A stretch of 64,000 nt of DNA, taken from assembly GCF_003590775.1 (NCBI RefSeq), contig NZ_QYUM01000002.1, forward strand, positions 434,001 through 498,000, read 5' to 3'. Shown here piece after piece: positions 33,158 through 41,760 of the stretch. The notes below the pieces were generated by a model. The model was not told the origin of the DNA. It searched no databases and saw only the letters and a list, made by a program, of their open reading frames with translations. The position numbers were made by a program, and so were the translations under genes. Each line of letters opens with the position of its first letter. Position 1 is the stretch's first letter. Origin of the DNA: Sphingomonas cavernae (lineage in GTDB: Bacteria > Pseudomonadota > Alphaproteobacteria > Sphingomonadales > Sphingomonadaceae).

Positions 33158-34003
33158 CTAACCGTCGAGCGTCGAGACGACCATCATATAGGCAAGACGC
33201 GCCGACTGCGGATTGGGGCGCAACACGTCGAAGCCGGTCCGTTCGGCCATCGCCGTCACCAATGGCGCCGACAGTGCGTCGGTCCGCGGGCTGGCGTCTT
33301 CTGCCTCCCCGGGCAGCGTCCTGGTCAGGCGCAAACCCGGCTCTCCCATAGGAGCGGCCGGCGCCTCACTATCGGTACCCAGCTTGCGCGCCATCAGCGC
33401 ATAAACTTCGCCAAGGCTGCGCGATGCACCCGAGCGGTGATAGAAGATCGAACGATTGGCGCCCGCCTCACGCGGAAAAAGCGCGGCCGCCGAAGCGTCG
33501 GGATTTTCTCCCGCAGCGCGCAGGAAGCGCGATGCGCCGCCCGCACCCAGAAAATGCGCGAAATAGAGATCGGTGGCGTTGGGATGCCGCCCGAGCGCGC
33601 CCGACAGCGTATCGGCATTATCGGCGGCGAATTCGCCCGCCATCACCGCTGCGGCATCGGGATCGTAGCGCAGCGCAAGGATTGCGCGCCGAGCGTCAGG
33701 ATCGCTGACGACGTAGCGTCCGTCGCCGCGCTGCGTGATCTGATCGGCCGCCCAGCCATAGCCATGCGCAGCACCGTGCTTGTTGATCACGCCAAGCCAG
33801 CTCTGCTCAATGAACTGATACAGCCCCGAAGCCGAGGATGTGGGCGCCTTTGCGCCCGGATCGAGGCTGCTTTCAACGCGCGCCTGGTTCCACAGATAGT
33901 CGAAATCGACACCCGTACGCTGCGCTGCGCGACTGATCGCTGCATGCACGCGCGAAGGCTGCGCGGTGCGCTGGATTGCGGCATTGTCCTGATACGACTT
34001 CAT
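33158..34003 (-). CDS. Lytic transglycosylase, probably flagellum-specific
   Basis: A 281-residue protein with an SLT-type domain: catalytic glutamate E44 in NQARVESSLDPGAKAP, followed by SSASGLYQFIEQSWLG. It probably cuts peptidoglycan to let the rod through, replacing the muramidase half missing from FlgJ (SltF of Rhodobacter is the known case). No clear Sec signal peptide is visible from ATG 34003 or the TTG at 34021, so it may be exported by the flagellar machinery or have a mis-set start. The specific flagellar role is inferred from context. Confidence 0.82.
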   Translation of the reverse strand: MKSYQDNAAIQRTAQPSRVHAAISRAAQRTGVDFDYLWNQARVESSLDPGAKAPTSSASGLYQFIEQSWLGVINKHGAAHGYGWAADQITQRGDGRYVVSDPDARRAILALRYDPDAAAVMAGEFAADNADTLSGALGRHPNATDLYFAHFLGAGGASRFLRAAGENPDASAAALFPREAGANRSIFYHRSGASRSLGEVYALMARKLGTDSEAPAAPMGEPGLRLTRTLPGEAEDASPRTDALSAPLVTAMAERTGFDVLRPNPQSARLAYMMVVSTLDG

Positions 34004-34251
34004 CGTCGGGCCGATCGCCAAGTTTCGGCTGAAATCTATGGCCCATGAAAGTTAACGATCGGTAAAACCGACACATTCCGGGACAGGTGACAAATGACGG
34101 CTTTCCGCCTTTGTCAGCGCGCCGAAAAAGGCCTATGGAGCACGCATGGCCGGTCCGCCGGCGATCACGAAAATGTGGAACAGCCTGTTGCTGGTTTTTC
34201 GGGGGTCGAGGGAGCGGTATCGTATAGACGCTGGGTTGTGGGGACCTGAAA

Positions 34252-34428
34252 ATGACCAAGCCGGATCGAGCAAGAACGCTCGCCGATGCCCGTGCGCTCA
34301 TGGCGCAGGCACTGACATTGCTCGACAAGGCCGAGGCGCTGGAGGCGGGCGCGCATCTCGATGCTGCGATCCACCGGGTTGACGGGATGACGCCGCCCAA
34401 TCACGTGCGGCTGGTCCATTCACGCTAG
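34252..34428 (+). CDS. Small hypothetical protein (58 residues)
   Basis: An ORF of 58 codons (MTKPDRARTLADARALMAQA..., ending VRLVHSR) predicted as a helical hairpin with Ala/Leu-rich repeats and a conserved-looking tail. ATG follows GGGGACCTGAAA. It stands alone between the transglycosylase (divergent, 248 bases upstream) and a palindromic repeat. I do not recognise the family. Codon composition fits a real gene, but the short length leaves doubt. Confidence 0.5.
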   Translation: MTKPDRARTLADARALMAQALTLLDKAEALEAGAHLDAAIHRVDGMTPPNHVRLVHSR

Positions 34429-34450
34429 CCGCGTTGAACGATTAGGTTGA

Positions 34451-34586
34451 ATCACTCCGGCCCGCTCATCCTGAGGAGCCGTTGAGCGAGGGCGAAACGG
34501 CGTCTCGAAGGACGCACGATGTCGGTCCTTCGAGACGGGACTTCGCCAAGCTCAGTCCCTCCTCAGGATGAGCGGGCCGGAGTGAT
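34451..34586. repeat. Long palindromic repeat, family A, with extended perfect ends
   Basis: Core as in the other family A copies (CCGCTCATCCTGAGGAGCC ... CTCCTCAGGATGAGCGG). The arms extend outward as a perfect inverted repeat ATCACTCCGGC / GCCGGAGTGAT, giving terminal arms of about 27 bases. Confidence 0.88.
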
Positions 34587-34618
34587 CACAGCGCGCGCTA
34601 GCCACGTTCACGACATCC

Positions 34619-34792
34619 TCAAAAGTCGACGGCAACGCCCTTCAGTTCCCAATCGCCGTAGCGCACGGGATTGAGCCCCAGCGGATCGTCGGTGTCGGGC
34701 CGTTCCGGGACAGCTTCGGGCTTGGGCACCGGCGGGCTCTTGGACAGATAATCCGGAGCTTTGACATGGGCGGGACGACGGCCACCGGACAT
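34619..34792 (-). CDS. DUF1674 protein (succinate dehydrogenase assembly factor 4-like)
   Basis: A 57-residue protein with the DUF1674 C-terminal signature DPLGLNPVRYGDWELKGVAV, then DF. Mitochondrial relatives (SDHAF4) assist maturation of the flavoprotein subunit of succinate dehydrogenase; the bacterial role is less defined. It is divergent from htpX, an arrangement common in alphaproteobacteria. It was found by reading the minus strand directly; an overlapping longer frame is spurious. Confidence 0.85.
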   Translation of the reverse strand: MSGGRRPAHVKAPDYLSKSPPVPKPEAVPERPDTDDPLGLNPVRYGDWELKGVAVDF

Positions 34793-34864
34793 CGGCGTGA
34801 TCCTTTTTGCGATTGAAGTGCACCTGGCTTCCTCCCACATTGGGCAGCGAAGGAGAAAGTGCAA

Positions 34865-35812
34865 GTGAACGGTCTCAAGACCACGATGTTGCTGGCGGCG
34901 CTGACCGCGCTGTTCATGGGGCTCGGCTACACAATCGGCGGCAGCGGCGGCGCGGTGATCGCACTCCTCTTTGCGGCAGGCATGAACCTGTTCACCTTCT
35001 GGAATGCCGACAAGATCGTGCTCAGGATGCACGGCGCGCGCGAGGTCGACGCGGCGAGCGCGCCCGAATTCGTCAGCCTTGTCCGGCAGCTCGCAGGGCG
35101 CGCGGGCCTGCCTGCCCCCAAAGTCTATGTCATCGACAGTCCGCACCCCAATGCCTTCGCCACGGGCCGCAACCCGGAGAATGCGGCGGTCGCGGCGACG
35201 ACCGGGCTGCTCAATATGCTCAATCGTGAAGAGATTGCGGGGGTGATGGCGCACGAGCTGGCGCATGTGAAGAACCGCGACACGCTGATCATGACGATGG
35301 TCGCGACGATTGCGGGCGCGATCTCGATGCTCGCCAATTTCGGGCTTTTCTTCCGCTCGGACGACAATCGCGGCAACATGCTTGCGATGATCCTCGCGGT
35401 GATTGTGGCGCCCTTCGCCGCGATGATCGTGCAGATGGCGATCAGCCGCACGCGCGAATATGGCGCGGACCGCGGCGGCGCAGAGATTTCGGGCAATCCG
35501 CGCGCGCTCGCCTCGGCGCTCGCCAAGCTGGCGCAGGGCGCGGCGCATATCCCCAATCCCGTGGCCCAGCGCAATCCCGCGGCCGCGCAGCTTTACATCG
35601 TGCCCGCGCTTGCGGGACGAGGCGGCGACTCGATGTTCTCGACACACCCGGACACACGCAACCGCATCGCGGCGCTCGAGGAAATCGCGTTTGAGATGGG
35701 GCTGGATCGCCCGCCGCCGCTGACGCCCGGCCGCGCTGCATCCGCCGCCGTGCCATCTTCGACGCGCCGCAGCCGCGGCAGCGCACTGGACCCGCTCGGC
35801 CGGAACGACTAG
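34865..35812 (+). CDS. htpX: Membrane zinc metalloprotease HtpX
   Basis: HtpX is a heat-shock-related M48 protease that degrades misfolded membrane proteins. The 315-residue product has two N-terminal membrane helices, the zinc motif HELAH (H130-H134, with VKNRDTL after it), a further pair of helices (about 155-200) and the third-ligand region [13 protein letters not shown] near 200. GTG 34865 lies 9 bases after AGGAG and is chosen over the GTG at 34859. Confidence 0.95.
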   Translation: MNGLKTTMLLAALTALFMGLGYTIGGSGGAVIALLFAAGMNLFTFWNADKIVLRMHGAREVDAASAPEFVSLVRQLAGRAGLPAPKVYVIDSPHPNAFATGRNPENAAVAATTGLLNMLNREEIAGVMAHELAHVKNRDTLIMTMVATIAGAISMLANFGLFFRSDDNRGNMLAMILAVIVAPFAAMIVQMAISRTREYGADRGGAEISGNPRALASALAKLAQGAAHIPNPVAQRNPAAAQLYIVPALAGRGGDSMFSTHPDTRNRIAALEEIAFEMGLDRPPPLTPGRAASAAVPSSTRRSRGSALDPLGRND

Positions 35813-35822
35813 CAGCGGCGCG

Positions 35823-37127
35823 ATGCCGCAATCCCCACCCGATCGCCGGAAGGCGCGCTACCCCGCCCCTTCCCCCGGCGTGCCCGCACGCCGTGCCGCG
35901 TTGAAGCTGCTCGACGCGGTGATCCGCCGCGGCCAGCCGCTCGAGACAGCGCTGGGCGCGGCGACGCAGGGCATAGAACGCGCCGATGACCGCGCACTCG
36001 CGCACGCTATCGCTGCCGAAACACTGCGCCGGCTGCCCGATCTCGACGCGCTGATCGACGGCGCGACCGCCAAGCCGCTGCCCGACGACGCCAAGGCGCG
36101 TTTCGCGCTACGCATAGCGCTGGTGCAGGCGCTCGCGCTCGGCACACCCGGCCATGCCGCGATCGCGACGGTGCTGCCGCTCGTCGACGGCGGGCCGCGC
36201 CGGCTCGTCCACGGCGTGTTCGGAAACCTGATGCGCAAGGGCGTCACCTTGCCCGAAGTCCCCGCACTGCTGCCCGAGGTCGCGTCACGTTGGGCAGAGC
36301 ATTGGGGAGACGACATGGTATCGGGCGCCGAGGCGGCGATCGCCGCCCCGCCCCCGCTCGACCTGACGCTCGCCGACCCCGCCGAAACCGGACGCTGGGT
36401 GAATGAACTGGGTGGCGTCAGCCTGATGCCCGGCCATGTCCGCCTGACCGATGCCGGTCCCGTCGCGAGCCTGCCCGGCTTCGAAGAGGGCCGCTGGTGG
36501 GTCCAGGATCTTGCCGCGTCGCTTCCCGCGCGACTGCTTGGGCCCGGCAATGGCGTCGCGCTCGACCTGTGCGCCGCGCCCGGCGGCAAGGCGCTCCAGC
36601 TCGCCGCCGCGGGATGGCAGGTCACCGCGCTTGACCGCAGCGCGCAGCGGCTCGAACGCGTTCGCGAAAATGCCGAACGCATGGGCCTGCCGCTCGACAT
36701 CCGCGAGGCCGACGTTCTCGACTGGGCGCCCGACGCGCCCGTCCGCGCGATCCTGCTCGACGCGCCTTGCAGCGCGACCGGAATCTTCCGTCGGCACCCC
36801 GATGTGCTGCACCGCGTGGGACCGCGCGACATTGCCGAGATGGCCGAATTGCAAGCCGCAATGCTCGCGCGCGCAGTCGACTGGCTCGCGCCGGGTGGGA
36901 CGCTCGTCTACGCCACATGTTCGCTCGAACCAGCAGAGGGCGAGACGCAGATCGAGAAATTGTTGCGGTCACGTGACGATATCGCCCTGACACCCGTCAC
37001 CGCCGAAGAACTGCCCGCAAACCTGCCGGAATCGGGGCATGGCTGGGCGCGCACGCTCCCGGGCATGCTGACCGATCAGGGTGGGCTCGACGGCTTCTTC
37101 ATCGCGCGGCTGGTGCGTAAGGACTGA
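35823..37127 (+). CDS. rsmB: 16S rRNA cytosine-C5 methyltransferase RsmB (Sun)
   Basis: RsmB methylates C967 of 16S rRNA. The 434-residue product has an N-terminal NusB-like RNA-binding domain (about 20-150) and a Rossmann methyltransferase domain with the SAM loop LDLCAAPGGKALQLAAAG near 245. The family's two cysteines are present: C316 in DAPCSATGIFRRHPD and catalytic C366 in ATCSLEPAEGE. It starts 10 bases after htpX. Confidence 0.95.
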   Translation: MPQSPPDRRKARYPAPSPGVPARRAALKLLDAVIRRGQPLETALGAATQGIERADDRALAHAIAAETLRRLPDLDALIDGATAKPLPDDAKARFALRIALVQALALGTPGHAAIATVLPLVDGGPRRLVHGVFGNLMRKGVTLPEVPALLPEVASRWAEHWGDDMVSGAEAAIAAPPPLDLTLADPAETGRWVNELGGVSLMPGHVRLTDAGPVASLPGFEEGRWWVQDLAASLPARLLGPGNGVALDLCAAPGGKALQLAAAGWQVTALDRSAQRLERVRENAERMGLPLDIREADVLDWAPDAPVRAILLDAPCSATGIFRRHPDVLHRVGPRDIAEMAELQAAMLARAVDWLAPGGTLVYATCSLEPAEGETQIEKLLRSRDDIALTPVTAEELPANLPESGHGWARTLPGMLTDQGGLDGFFIARLVRKD

Positions 37128-37181
37128 TTGACCAAACAGCCCGCTTGCCCCCCGTGATACCGGGGGTTAAGGCAACGGGTC

Positions 37182-37844
37182 ATGAGCCATCCCGTCCGCA
37201 TCGCGCCTTCGATCCTCTCCGCCGATTTCTCCAAGCTGGGCGAGGAGGTGCGCGCGATAGACGCCGCAGGATGCGACTGGATCCATGTCGATGTGATGGA
37301 CGGACATTTCGTGCCCAACATCACGATCGGCCCCGCTGTGGTGAAGGCGCTGCGCCCGCACACCACCAAACCCTTCGACGTGCATCTGATGATTTCGCCC
37401 GTCGATCAGTTTCTTGAAGATTTCGCCAATGCGGGCGCGGATATCATCACCGTCCATCCCGAGGCGGGGCCGCATCTCCACCGCACGATCCAGCGCATCA
37501 AGGCGCTGGGCAAGCTCGCGGGCGTGTCGCTCAACCCCGCGACGCCCGCCAAGATGCTCGACTATGTGCTCGAGGACATCGACCTCGTGCTGGTGATGAG
37601 CGTCAACCCCGGCTTTGGCGGGCAGAGCTTCATCGAGAGCCAGCTCCGCAAGATAGAGGCGGTCCGCAACAGCATCGACAAGCTGGGCAAGGACATAAGG
37701 CTGGAGGTCGACGGCGGCATCGACATCAACACCGCGCCGCGCGCAATCGCGGCAGGCGCCGACGTCCTTGTGGCCGGCACCGCCACCTTCCGCGGCGGCC
37801 CCGCACAATATGCGACCAATATCGAGGCGCTGAGACCCAAGTGA
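37182..37844 (+). CDS. rpe: Ribulose-phosphate 3-epimerase
   Basis: Rpe interconverts ribulose 5-phosphate and xylulose 5-phosphate in the pentose phosphate pathway. The 220-residue TIM-barrel protein has the metal and catalytic motifs [18 protein letters not shown] near 32, DVHLM near 67, [14 protein letters not shown] near 138 and EVDGGI near 175. Its TGA overlaps the GTG start of the heparinase-like gene. Confidence 0.97.
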   Translation: MSHPVRIAPSILSADFSKLGEEVRAIDAAGCDWIHVDVMDGHFVPNITIGPAVVKALRPHTTKPFDVHLMISPVDQFLEDFANAGADIITVHPEAGPHLHRTIQRIKALGKLAGVSLNPATPAKMLDYVLEDIDLVLVMSVNPGFGGQSFIESQLRKIEAVRNSIDKLGKDIRLEVDGGIDINTAPRAIAAGADVLVAGTATFRGGPAQYATNIEALRPK

Positions 37845-39688
37845 CGGTCGAGACGCCTCTCGAGCCTTTCCCGACAGGGCGGAACAGGCCTGCCGGGCAA
37901 GAAAGGCTCGCGACCAATCATTCTGAGCGCGCCCCGACCGAAAAACCGGAAGCCACTTTTTCGGGGCGCGCTCCAGACGCCGCGGCCGACGGGATCGAGC
38001 AGGGAAAGCGGCTGATCAGATTGGGCGGCGACAAGGGGCTTTCGCTTGCCGAACGTATCGCCAACCGCCTGCTGCGCCTGACGTGGCGCTCTCCCCTTCA
38101 CGCGCTCAGACTGAAAGGGCGTTACCCGCTCAAGCTGCTCGCGGTGCCCGACGATCCGGTAATCGGCGACGTCAAGGCGGGTCAGGCGATCCTTGCGGGC
38201 CATTTGCTCTATCGCGGAGAGACGCTCGAACTGAAGACGCTCGACTTCGCGAAGCTCGACGCGTCGGACGGGATGGCGCGCTACCTTCACAGCTTCCAGT
38301 GGCTGCGCGATCTTTCGACGGTCGCGACGCGCGAACAGGGCGCGCCGATCGCCGAAAAGGTGATGCGCAAATGGACGCAGCGCCACGCCGAACAGGTGAG
38401 CGACCTTGCCTGGCGGCCAAGCCTGTGGGGCAAGCGCATCCTGTTCGGGACCGCGCACGCGCCGTTGATCCTCTCCAGTGGCGACCTCGTCTATCGCTCG
38501 GCGGTTCTGAACGCGCTGGCACGCGGCGCGCGGCACCTCGATCGCGGAGCCGATAAGGCCGAACAAGGCGTGCCGCGCATCGCGGCCTGGGCGGGGCTGG
38601 CGGCTGCGGGACTGCTCATTCCCGGCGACGGCAAACGCAGGGAAAATGCGGAGGCGGGGCTGGCACGCGCGCTCACCACGGGCATGTCGAGCGATGGTGG
38701 CGTGATCTGCCGTTCGCCCTCGGGCCAGCTCGAACTCGTCATGCTGCTCTCGATGCTCCGCGCGGTCTATGACGCGCGGCGGCAGGAAGTGCCCGCCCAG
38801 GTCGACGCCGCACTCGCGCAGGCGGTGCCCGCGCTGCTCGGCGTCACGCACGGCGATGGTGGGCTGGCGAGCTGGCAGGGCAGCGCACCCTGGCCCGCCG
38901 AACGCGTACAGGCCGTGGTGGAGGCTTCCGGCATCCGCACGCGCCCGCAGCCGCAGGCGCGCGACTGGGGCTATCAGCGCATGGCCGCGGGACACAGCAT
39001 CGTCATCGTCGACGCCGCACCGCCGCCGCTCAGTCGATTGAACGTCGGCGGCTGCGCTTCCACGCTGGCGCTCGAAATGTCCGACGGTGCACACCGGCTG
39101 ATCGTGAGTTGCGGCGGATCGCGCGAGACGAGCGCGCTGATTCCCGCCAAGCTTGCGCACGGGCTGCGTTCAACCGCGGCGCACTCGACGCTGGTGGTCC
39201 ACGACAACAACAGCACCGCGATCCACAATGACGGATCGCTCGGCCGCGGTGTGACCGAGGTCGAGATGCACCGGCAGGAAAGCGACACGGGCAGCCGGCT
39301 CGAAGCCAGCCACGACGGCTATGCGCGGCGCTTCGCCGTGATCCACCGGCGCTCGCTCGCGCTCAGCCCCGACGGCCGCGAATTTTCAGGCGAGGATTCG
39401 CTGGCCCCCGCTCCTGGCCGGAAGCGGCCACACCAGACGCCGTTCGCGATCCGTTTCCACCTGGCGCCCGGCGTCGAGGTCTCATCGACCGCCGACGGAC
39501 TGGGCGCGGTGCTGCGCATCGCCCATGGCCCGATGTGGCAGTTCCGCTGCCGCGGCGGCACGCTCGCAGTCGAGGACAGCCTTTGGGTAGACGCCGATGG
39601 CCGTCCGCACCCGACCGTCCAGCTCGTCGTGAGCGCCGAGGCGGCGGGCAGCGCGACGGTCAACTGGACGTTCAAGCGCGCGGGCTGA
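37841..39688 (+). CDS. Heparinase II/III family protein with two palindromes translated at its N-terminus
   Basis: A 615-residue protein with an alpha/alpha-toroid domain and a C-terminal heparinase II/III beta-sheet domain ([20 protein letters not shown] near 385-405; [20 protein letters not shown] near 408). Relatives occur at this locus in many alphaproteobacteria; the substrate is unknown. The recognisable family region begins at [20 protein letters not shown] (about residue 53). Residues 7-44 are encoded by two palindromic repeats. The start is a GTG overlapping the rpe stop. A TTG near 38021 would skip the repeats but would also cut the conserved opening. Confidence 0.88.
   Translation: MTVETPLEPFPTGRNRPAGQERLATNHSERAPTEKPEATFSGRAPDAAADGIEQGKRLIRLGGDKGLSLAERIANRLLRLTWRSPLHALRLKGRYPLKLLAVPDDPVIGDVKAGQAILAGHLLYRGETLELKTLDFAKLDASDGMARYLHSFQWLRDLSTVATREQGAPIAEKVMRKWTQRHAEQVSDLAWRPSLWGKRILFGTAHAPLILSSGDLVYRSAVLNALARGARHLDRGADKAEQGVPRIAAWAGLAAAGLLIPGDGKRRENAEAGLARALTTGMSSDGGVICRSPSGQLELVMLLSMLRAVYDARRQEVPAQVDAALAQAVPALLGVTHGDGGLASWQGSAPWPAERVQAVVEASGIRTRPQPQARDWGYQRMAAGHSIVIVDAAPPPLSRLNVGGCASTLALEMSDGAHRLIVSCGGSRETSALIPAKLAHGLRSTAAHSTLVVHDNNSTAIHNDGSLGRGVTEVEMHRQESDTGSRLEASHDGYARRFAVIHRRSLALSPDGREFSGEDSLAPAPGRKRPHQTPFAIRFHLAPGVEVSSTADGLGAVLRIAHGPMWQFRCRGGTLAVEDSLWVDADGRPHPTVQLVVSAEAAGSATVNWTFKRAG
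37861..37973. repeat. Two palindromic repeats in tandem, translated in the heparinase-like gene
   Basis: Element 1 (37861-37910): arms CGAGCCTTTCCCGACAGG and CCTGCCGGGCAAGAAAGGCT. Element 2 (37925-37973): arms GAGCGCGCCCCGACCGAAAA and TTTTTCGGGGCGCGCTC. The same two elements, in reverse order and orientation with similar spacing, lie at 46141-46253. Confidence 0.85.
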
Positions 39689-39792
39689 CACCCGGTCTTT
39701 CCCCATCGCGCCGGAACGATTAAGGGGCTGCGCAGACTCAGCGCGCAGCCCGTCTCGCCGTTTGCCCGCCTCCAGACTGACAAAGGATCGAC

Positions 39793-41394
39793 ATGACCAC
39801 CGACATTTCGCCCGTGAAGCTCACGCGCGCGCTGCTTTCCGTTTCTGACAAGGCCGGGCTCGTCGAGCTGGGGCAAGCGCTTGCGCGCCACGGCGTCGAA
39901 CTCGTCTCGACCGGCGGCACCGCCAGGGCGCTGCGCGAGGCGGGGCTCGACGTGCGCGACATTTCGGACCTGACCGGTTTCCCCGAAATGATGGACGGTC
40001 GCGTCAAGACGCTGCATCCCAAGGTCCATGGCGGGCTGCTCGCGGTGCGCGACAATCCCGAACATGTCGCGTCGATGCAGGAGCATGAAATCGGCGCGAT
40101 CGATCTGGTGGTCGTGAACCTCTATCCCTTCGCAGCGACCGTGGCCAAGGGCGCCGATCGCGATGAGATCATCGAGAATATCGACATCGGCGGTCCCTCG
40201 ATGGTGCGCTCGGCCGCCAAGAACCACGCCAGCGTCGCGATCGTCACCGATCCTTCGGATTATGCCGAGCTGATCGAAGCGCTCGACGCCGATGGCGGCG
40301 CGACCACGCTGGGCTTTCGCCGCCGCCTCGCCGCCAAGGCCTATTCGGCGACCGCAGCCTATGACGCGATGATCAGCCAGTGGTTCGCCTTTGCCGACCA
40401 GCAGCAGGTCTTCCCCGACATGCTCGCGGTGACCGCGAACAAGCGCGAGGAGCTGCGCTACGGTGAGAACCCGCACCAGAAGGCGGCGCTCTACATCCCC
40501 GCGGGCCCGCACGCGCGCGGCATCGCGCAGGCCGAGCAGCTCCAGGGCAAGGAACTGAGCTACAACAACTATAACGACGCCGACGCCGCGCTCGAGCTGG
40601 TCAGCGAGTTCCGCGATGGCCCGCCGACCGTCGTCATCGTCAAGCACGCCAATCCATGCGGCGTCGCAAGCGCTGACACGCTGATCGAGGCATGCCAGGC
40701 GGCGCTCGCCTGCGACAGCGTCTCTGCATTTGGCGGGATTATCGCGGTCAACCGTCCGCTCGACGGCCCGACTGCCGAAGCGATCTCGGGAATCTTCACC
40801 GAAGTCGTTGCCGCACCCGATGCAGATGAGGATGCGCGCGCGATCTTTGCGAAGAAGAAGAACCTGCGTCTGTTGCTGACCGGTGAGCTGCCCGATCCCG
40901 CGCGCGGCGGGCTGATGCTCAAGACGATCGCGGGCGGCTATCTGGTCCAGTCGCGCGACAATGGCCGCGTGACGCGCGAGATGCTCAAGACCGTGACCAG
41001 GCGCGCACCCACCGAGCAGGAACTGACCGACTGCCTGTTCGCGTGGACGGTAGCCAAGCACGTCAAGTCCAACGCGATCGTCTACGCCAAGGGCGGGTCA
41101 ACGGCGGGTGTCGGCGCGGGCCAGATGAACCGCCTCGAATCCGCGCGCATCGCTGCGTGGAAAGCGAAGGACGCTGCCGAAAAGGCGGGCTGGGCCGAAC
41201 CGCGCACGATCGGTTCAGCGGTTGCTTCCGACGCCTTCTTCCCCTTTGCCGATGGCCTGCTCGCCGCGGTCGAGGCGGGCGCCACCGCGGTGATCCAGCC
41301 GGGTGGCTCGATCCGCGATGAGGAAGTGATCGCGGCCGCCGACGAGGCGGGTCTCGCAATGGTCTTCACCGGAATGCGACACTTCCGGCATTGA
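39793..41394 (+). CDS. purH: Bifunctional AICAR transformylase/IMP cyclohydrolase PurH
   Basis: PurH performs the last two steps of IMP synthesis. The 533-residue product has the N-terminal IMP cyclohydrolase (MGS) domain ([38 protein letters not shown]) and the C-terminal transformylase domain ([10 protein letters not shown] near 222; [12 protein letters not shown] near 281; [20 protein letters not shown] near the end). It starts 104 bases after the heparinase-like gene. Palindromic repeats follow its stop. Confidence 0.97.
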   Translation: MTTDISPVKLTRALLSVSDKAGLVELGQALARHGVELVSTGGTARALREAGLDVRDISDLTGFPEMMDGRVKTLHPKVHGGLLAVRDNPEHVASMQEHEIGAIDLVVVNLYPFAATVAKGADRDEIIENIDIGGPSMVRSAAKNHASVAIVTDPSDYAELIEALDADGGATTLGFRRRLAAKAYSATAAYDAMISQWFAFADQQQVFPDMLAVTANKREELRYGENPHQKAALYIPAGPHARGIAQAEQLQGKELSYNNYNDADAALELVSEFRDGPPTVVIVKHANPCGVASADTLIEACQAALACDSVSAFGGIIAVNRPLDGPTAEAISGIFTEVVAAPDADEDARAIFAKKKNLRLLLTGELPDPARGGLMLKTIAGGYLVQSRDNGRVTREMLKTVTRRAPTEQELTDCLFAWTVAKHVKSNAIVYAKGGSTAGVGAGQMNRLESARIAAWKAKDAAEKAGWAEPRTIGSAVASDAFFPFADGLLAAVEAGATAVIQPGGSIRDEEVIAAADEAGLAMVFTGMRHFRH

Positions 41395-41403
41395 GCTTGA
41401 GTT

Positions 41404-41521
41404 CCTCCCCCTTGGGGAGGGGGACCACCCGAAGGGTGGTGGTGGGGCTGCGCTGAAGTAAACGTCGGTGCCAGCCCCTCCACCGGCTACGCCGGTCCCC
41501 CTCCTCGTACCGGGGAGGAAG
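41404..41521. repeat. Palindromic repeat after purH
   Basis: About 118 bases: TTCCTCCCCCTTGGGGAGGG at the left, TCCTCGTACCGGGGAGGAA at the right, with inner hairpins ACCACCCGAAGGGTGGT and CACCGGCTACGCCGGT. It may terminate purH transcription. Confidence 0.85.
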
Positions 41522-41760
41522 TTTAGAGCATCGTGCGTTAAATCGGCATCACCTCACCGCTCATCCTGAGGAGCCGTTGAGCTTGGCGAAGTGAGCAGGT
41601 GTGAACGTCCCCCGGACGTTCACAGCCGTGTCCGGGGGACACGGCGACCTGCCTCACCGTCTCGAAGGACGCACGGTGCCGGATCCTTCGAGACGGGTCT
41701 TCGCCTTCGCTCAGCCCCTCCTCAGGATGAGCGGTTCTAATTTTACGCTCGATGCTTTAG
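41522..41760. repeat. Nested palindromic repeats (three layers) between purH and the flippase gene
   Basis: Outer arms TTAGAGCATCGTGCGTTAAA (41523-41542) and its inverted partner TTTTACGCTCGATGCTTTAG (41741-41760) surround a family A repeat (41557-41734). In its left half a further 67-base palindrome is inserted (41591-41657, ends GTGAGCAGGT / ACCTGCCTCAC, with inner hairpins GAACGTCCCCCGGACGTTC and GTGTCCGGGGGACAC). The outer right arm reaches into the flippase gene and supplies its stop codon (41757-41759). Confidence 0.85.

Noticed and set aside
41404-41760. A transposon or insertion sequence between purH and the flippase
   Set aside because: The whole interval is palindromic repeats; there is no transposase frame.
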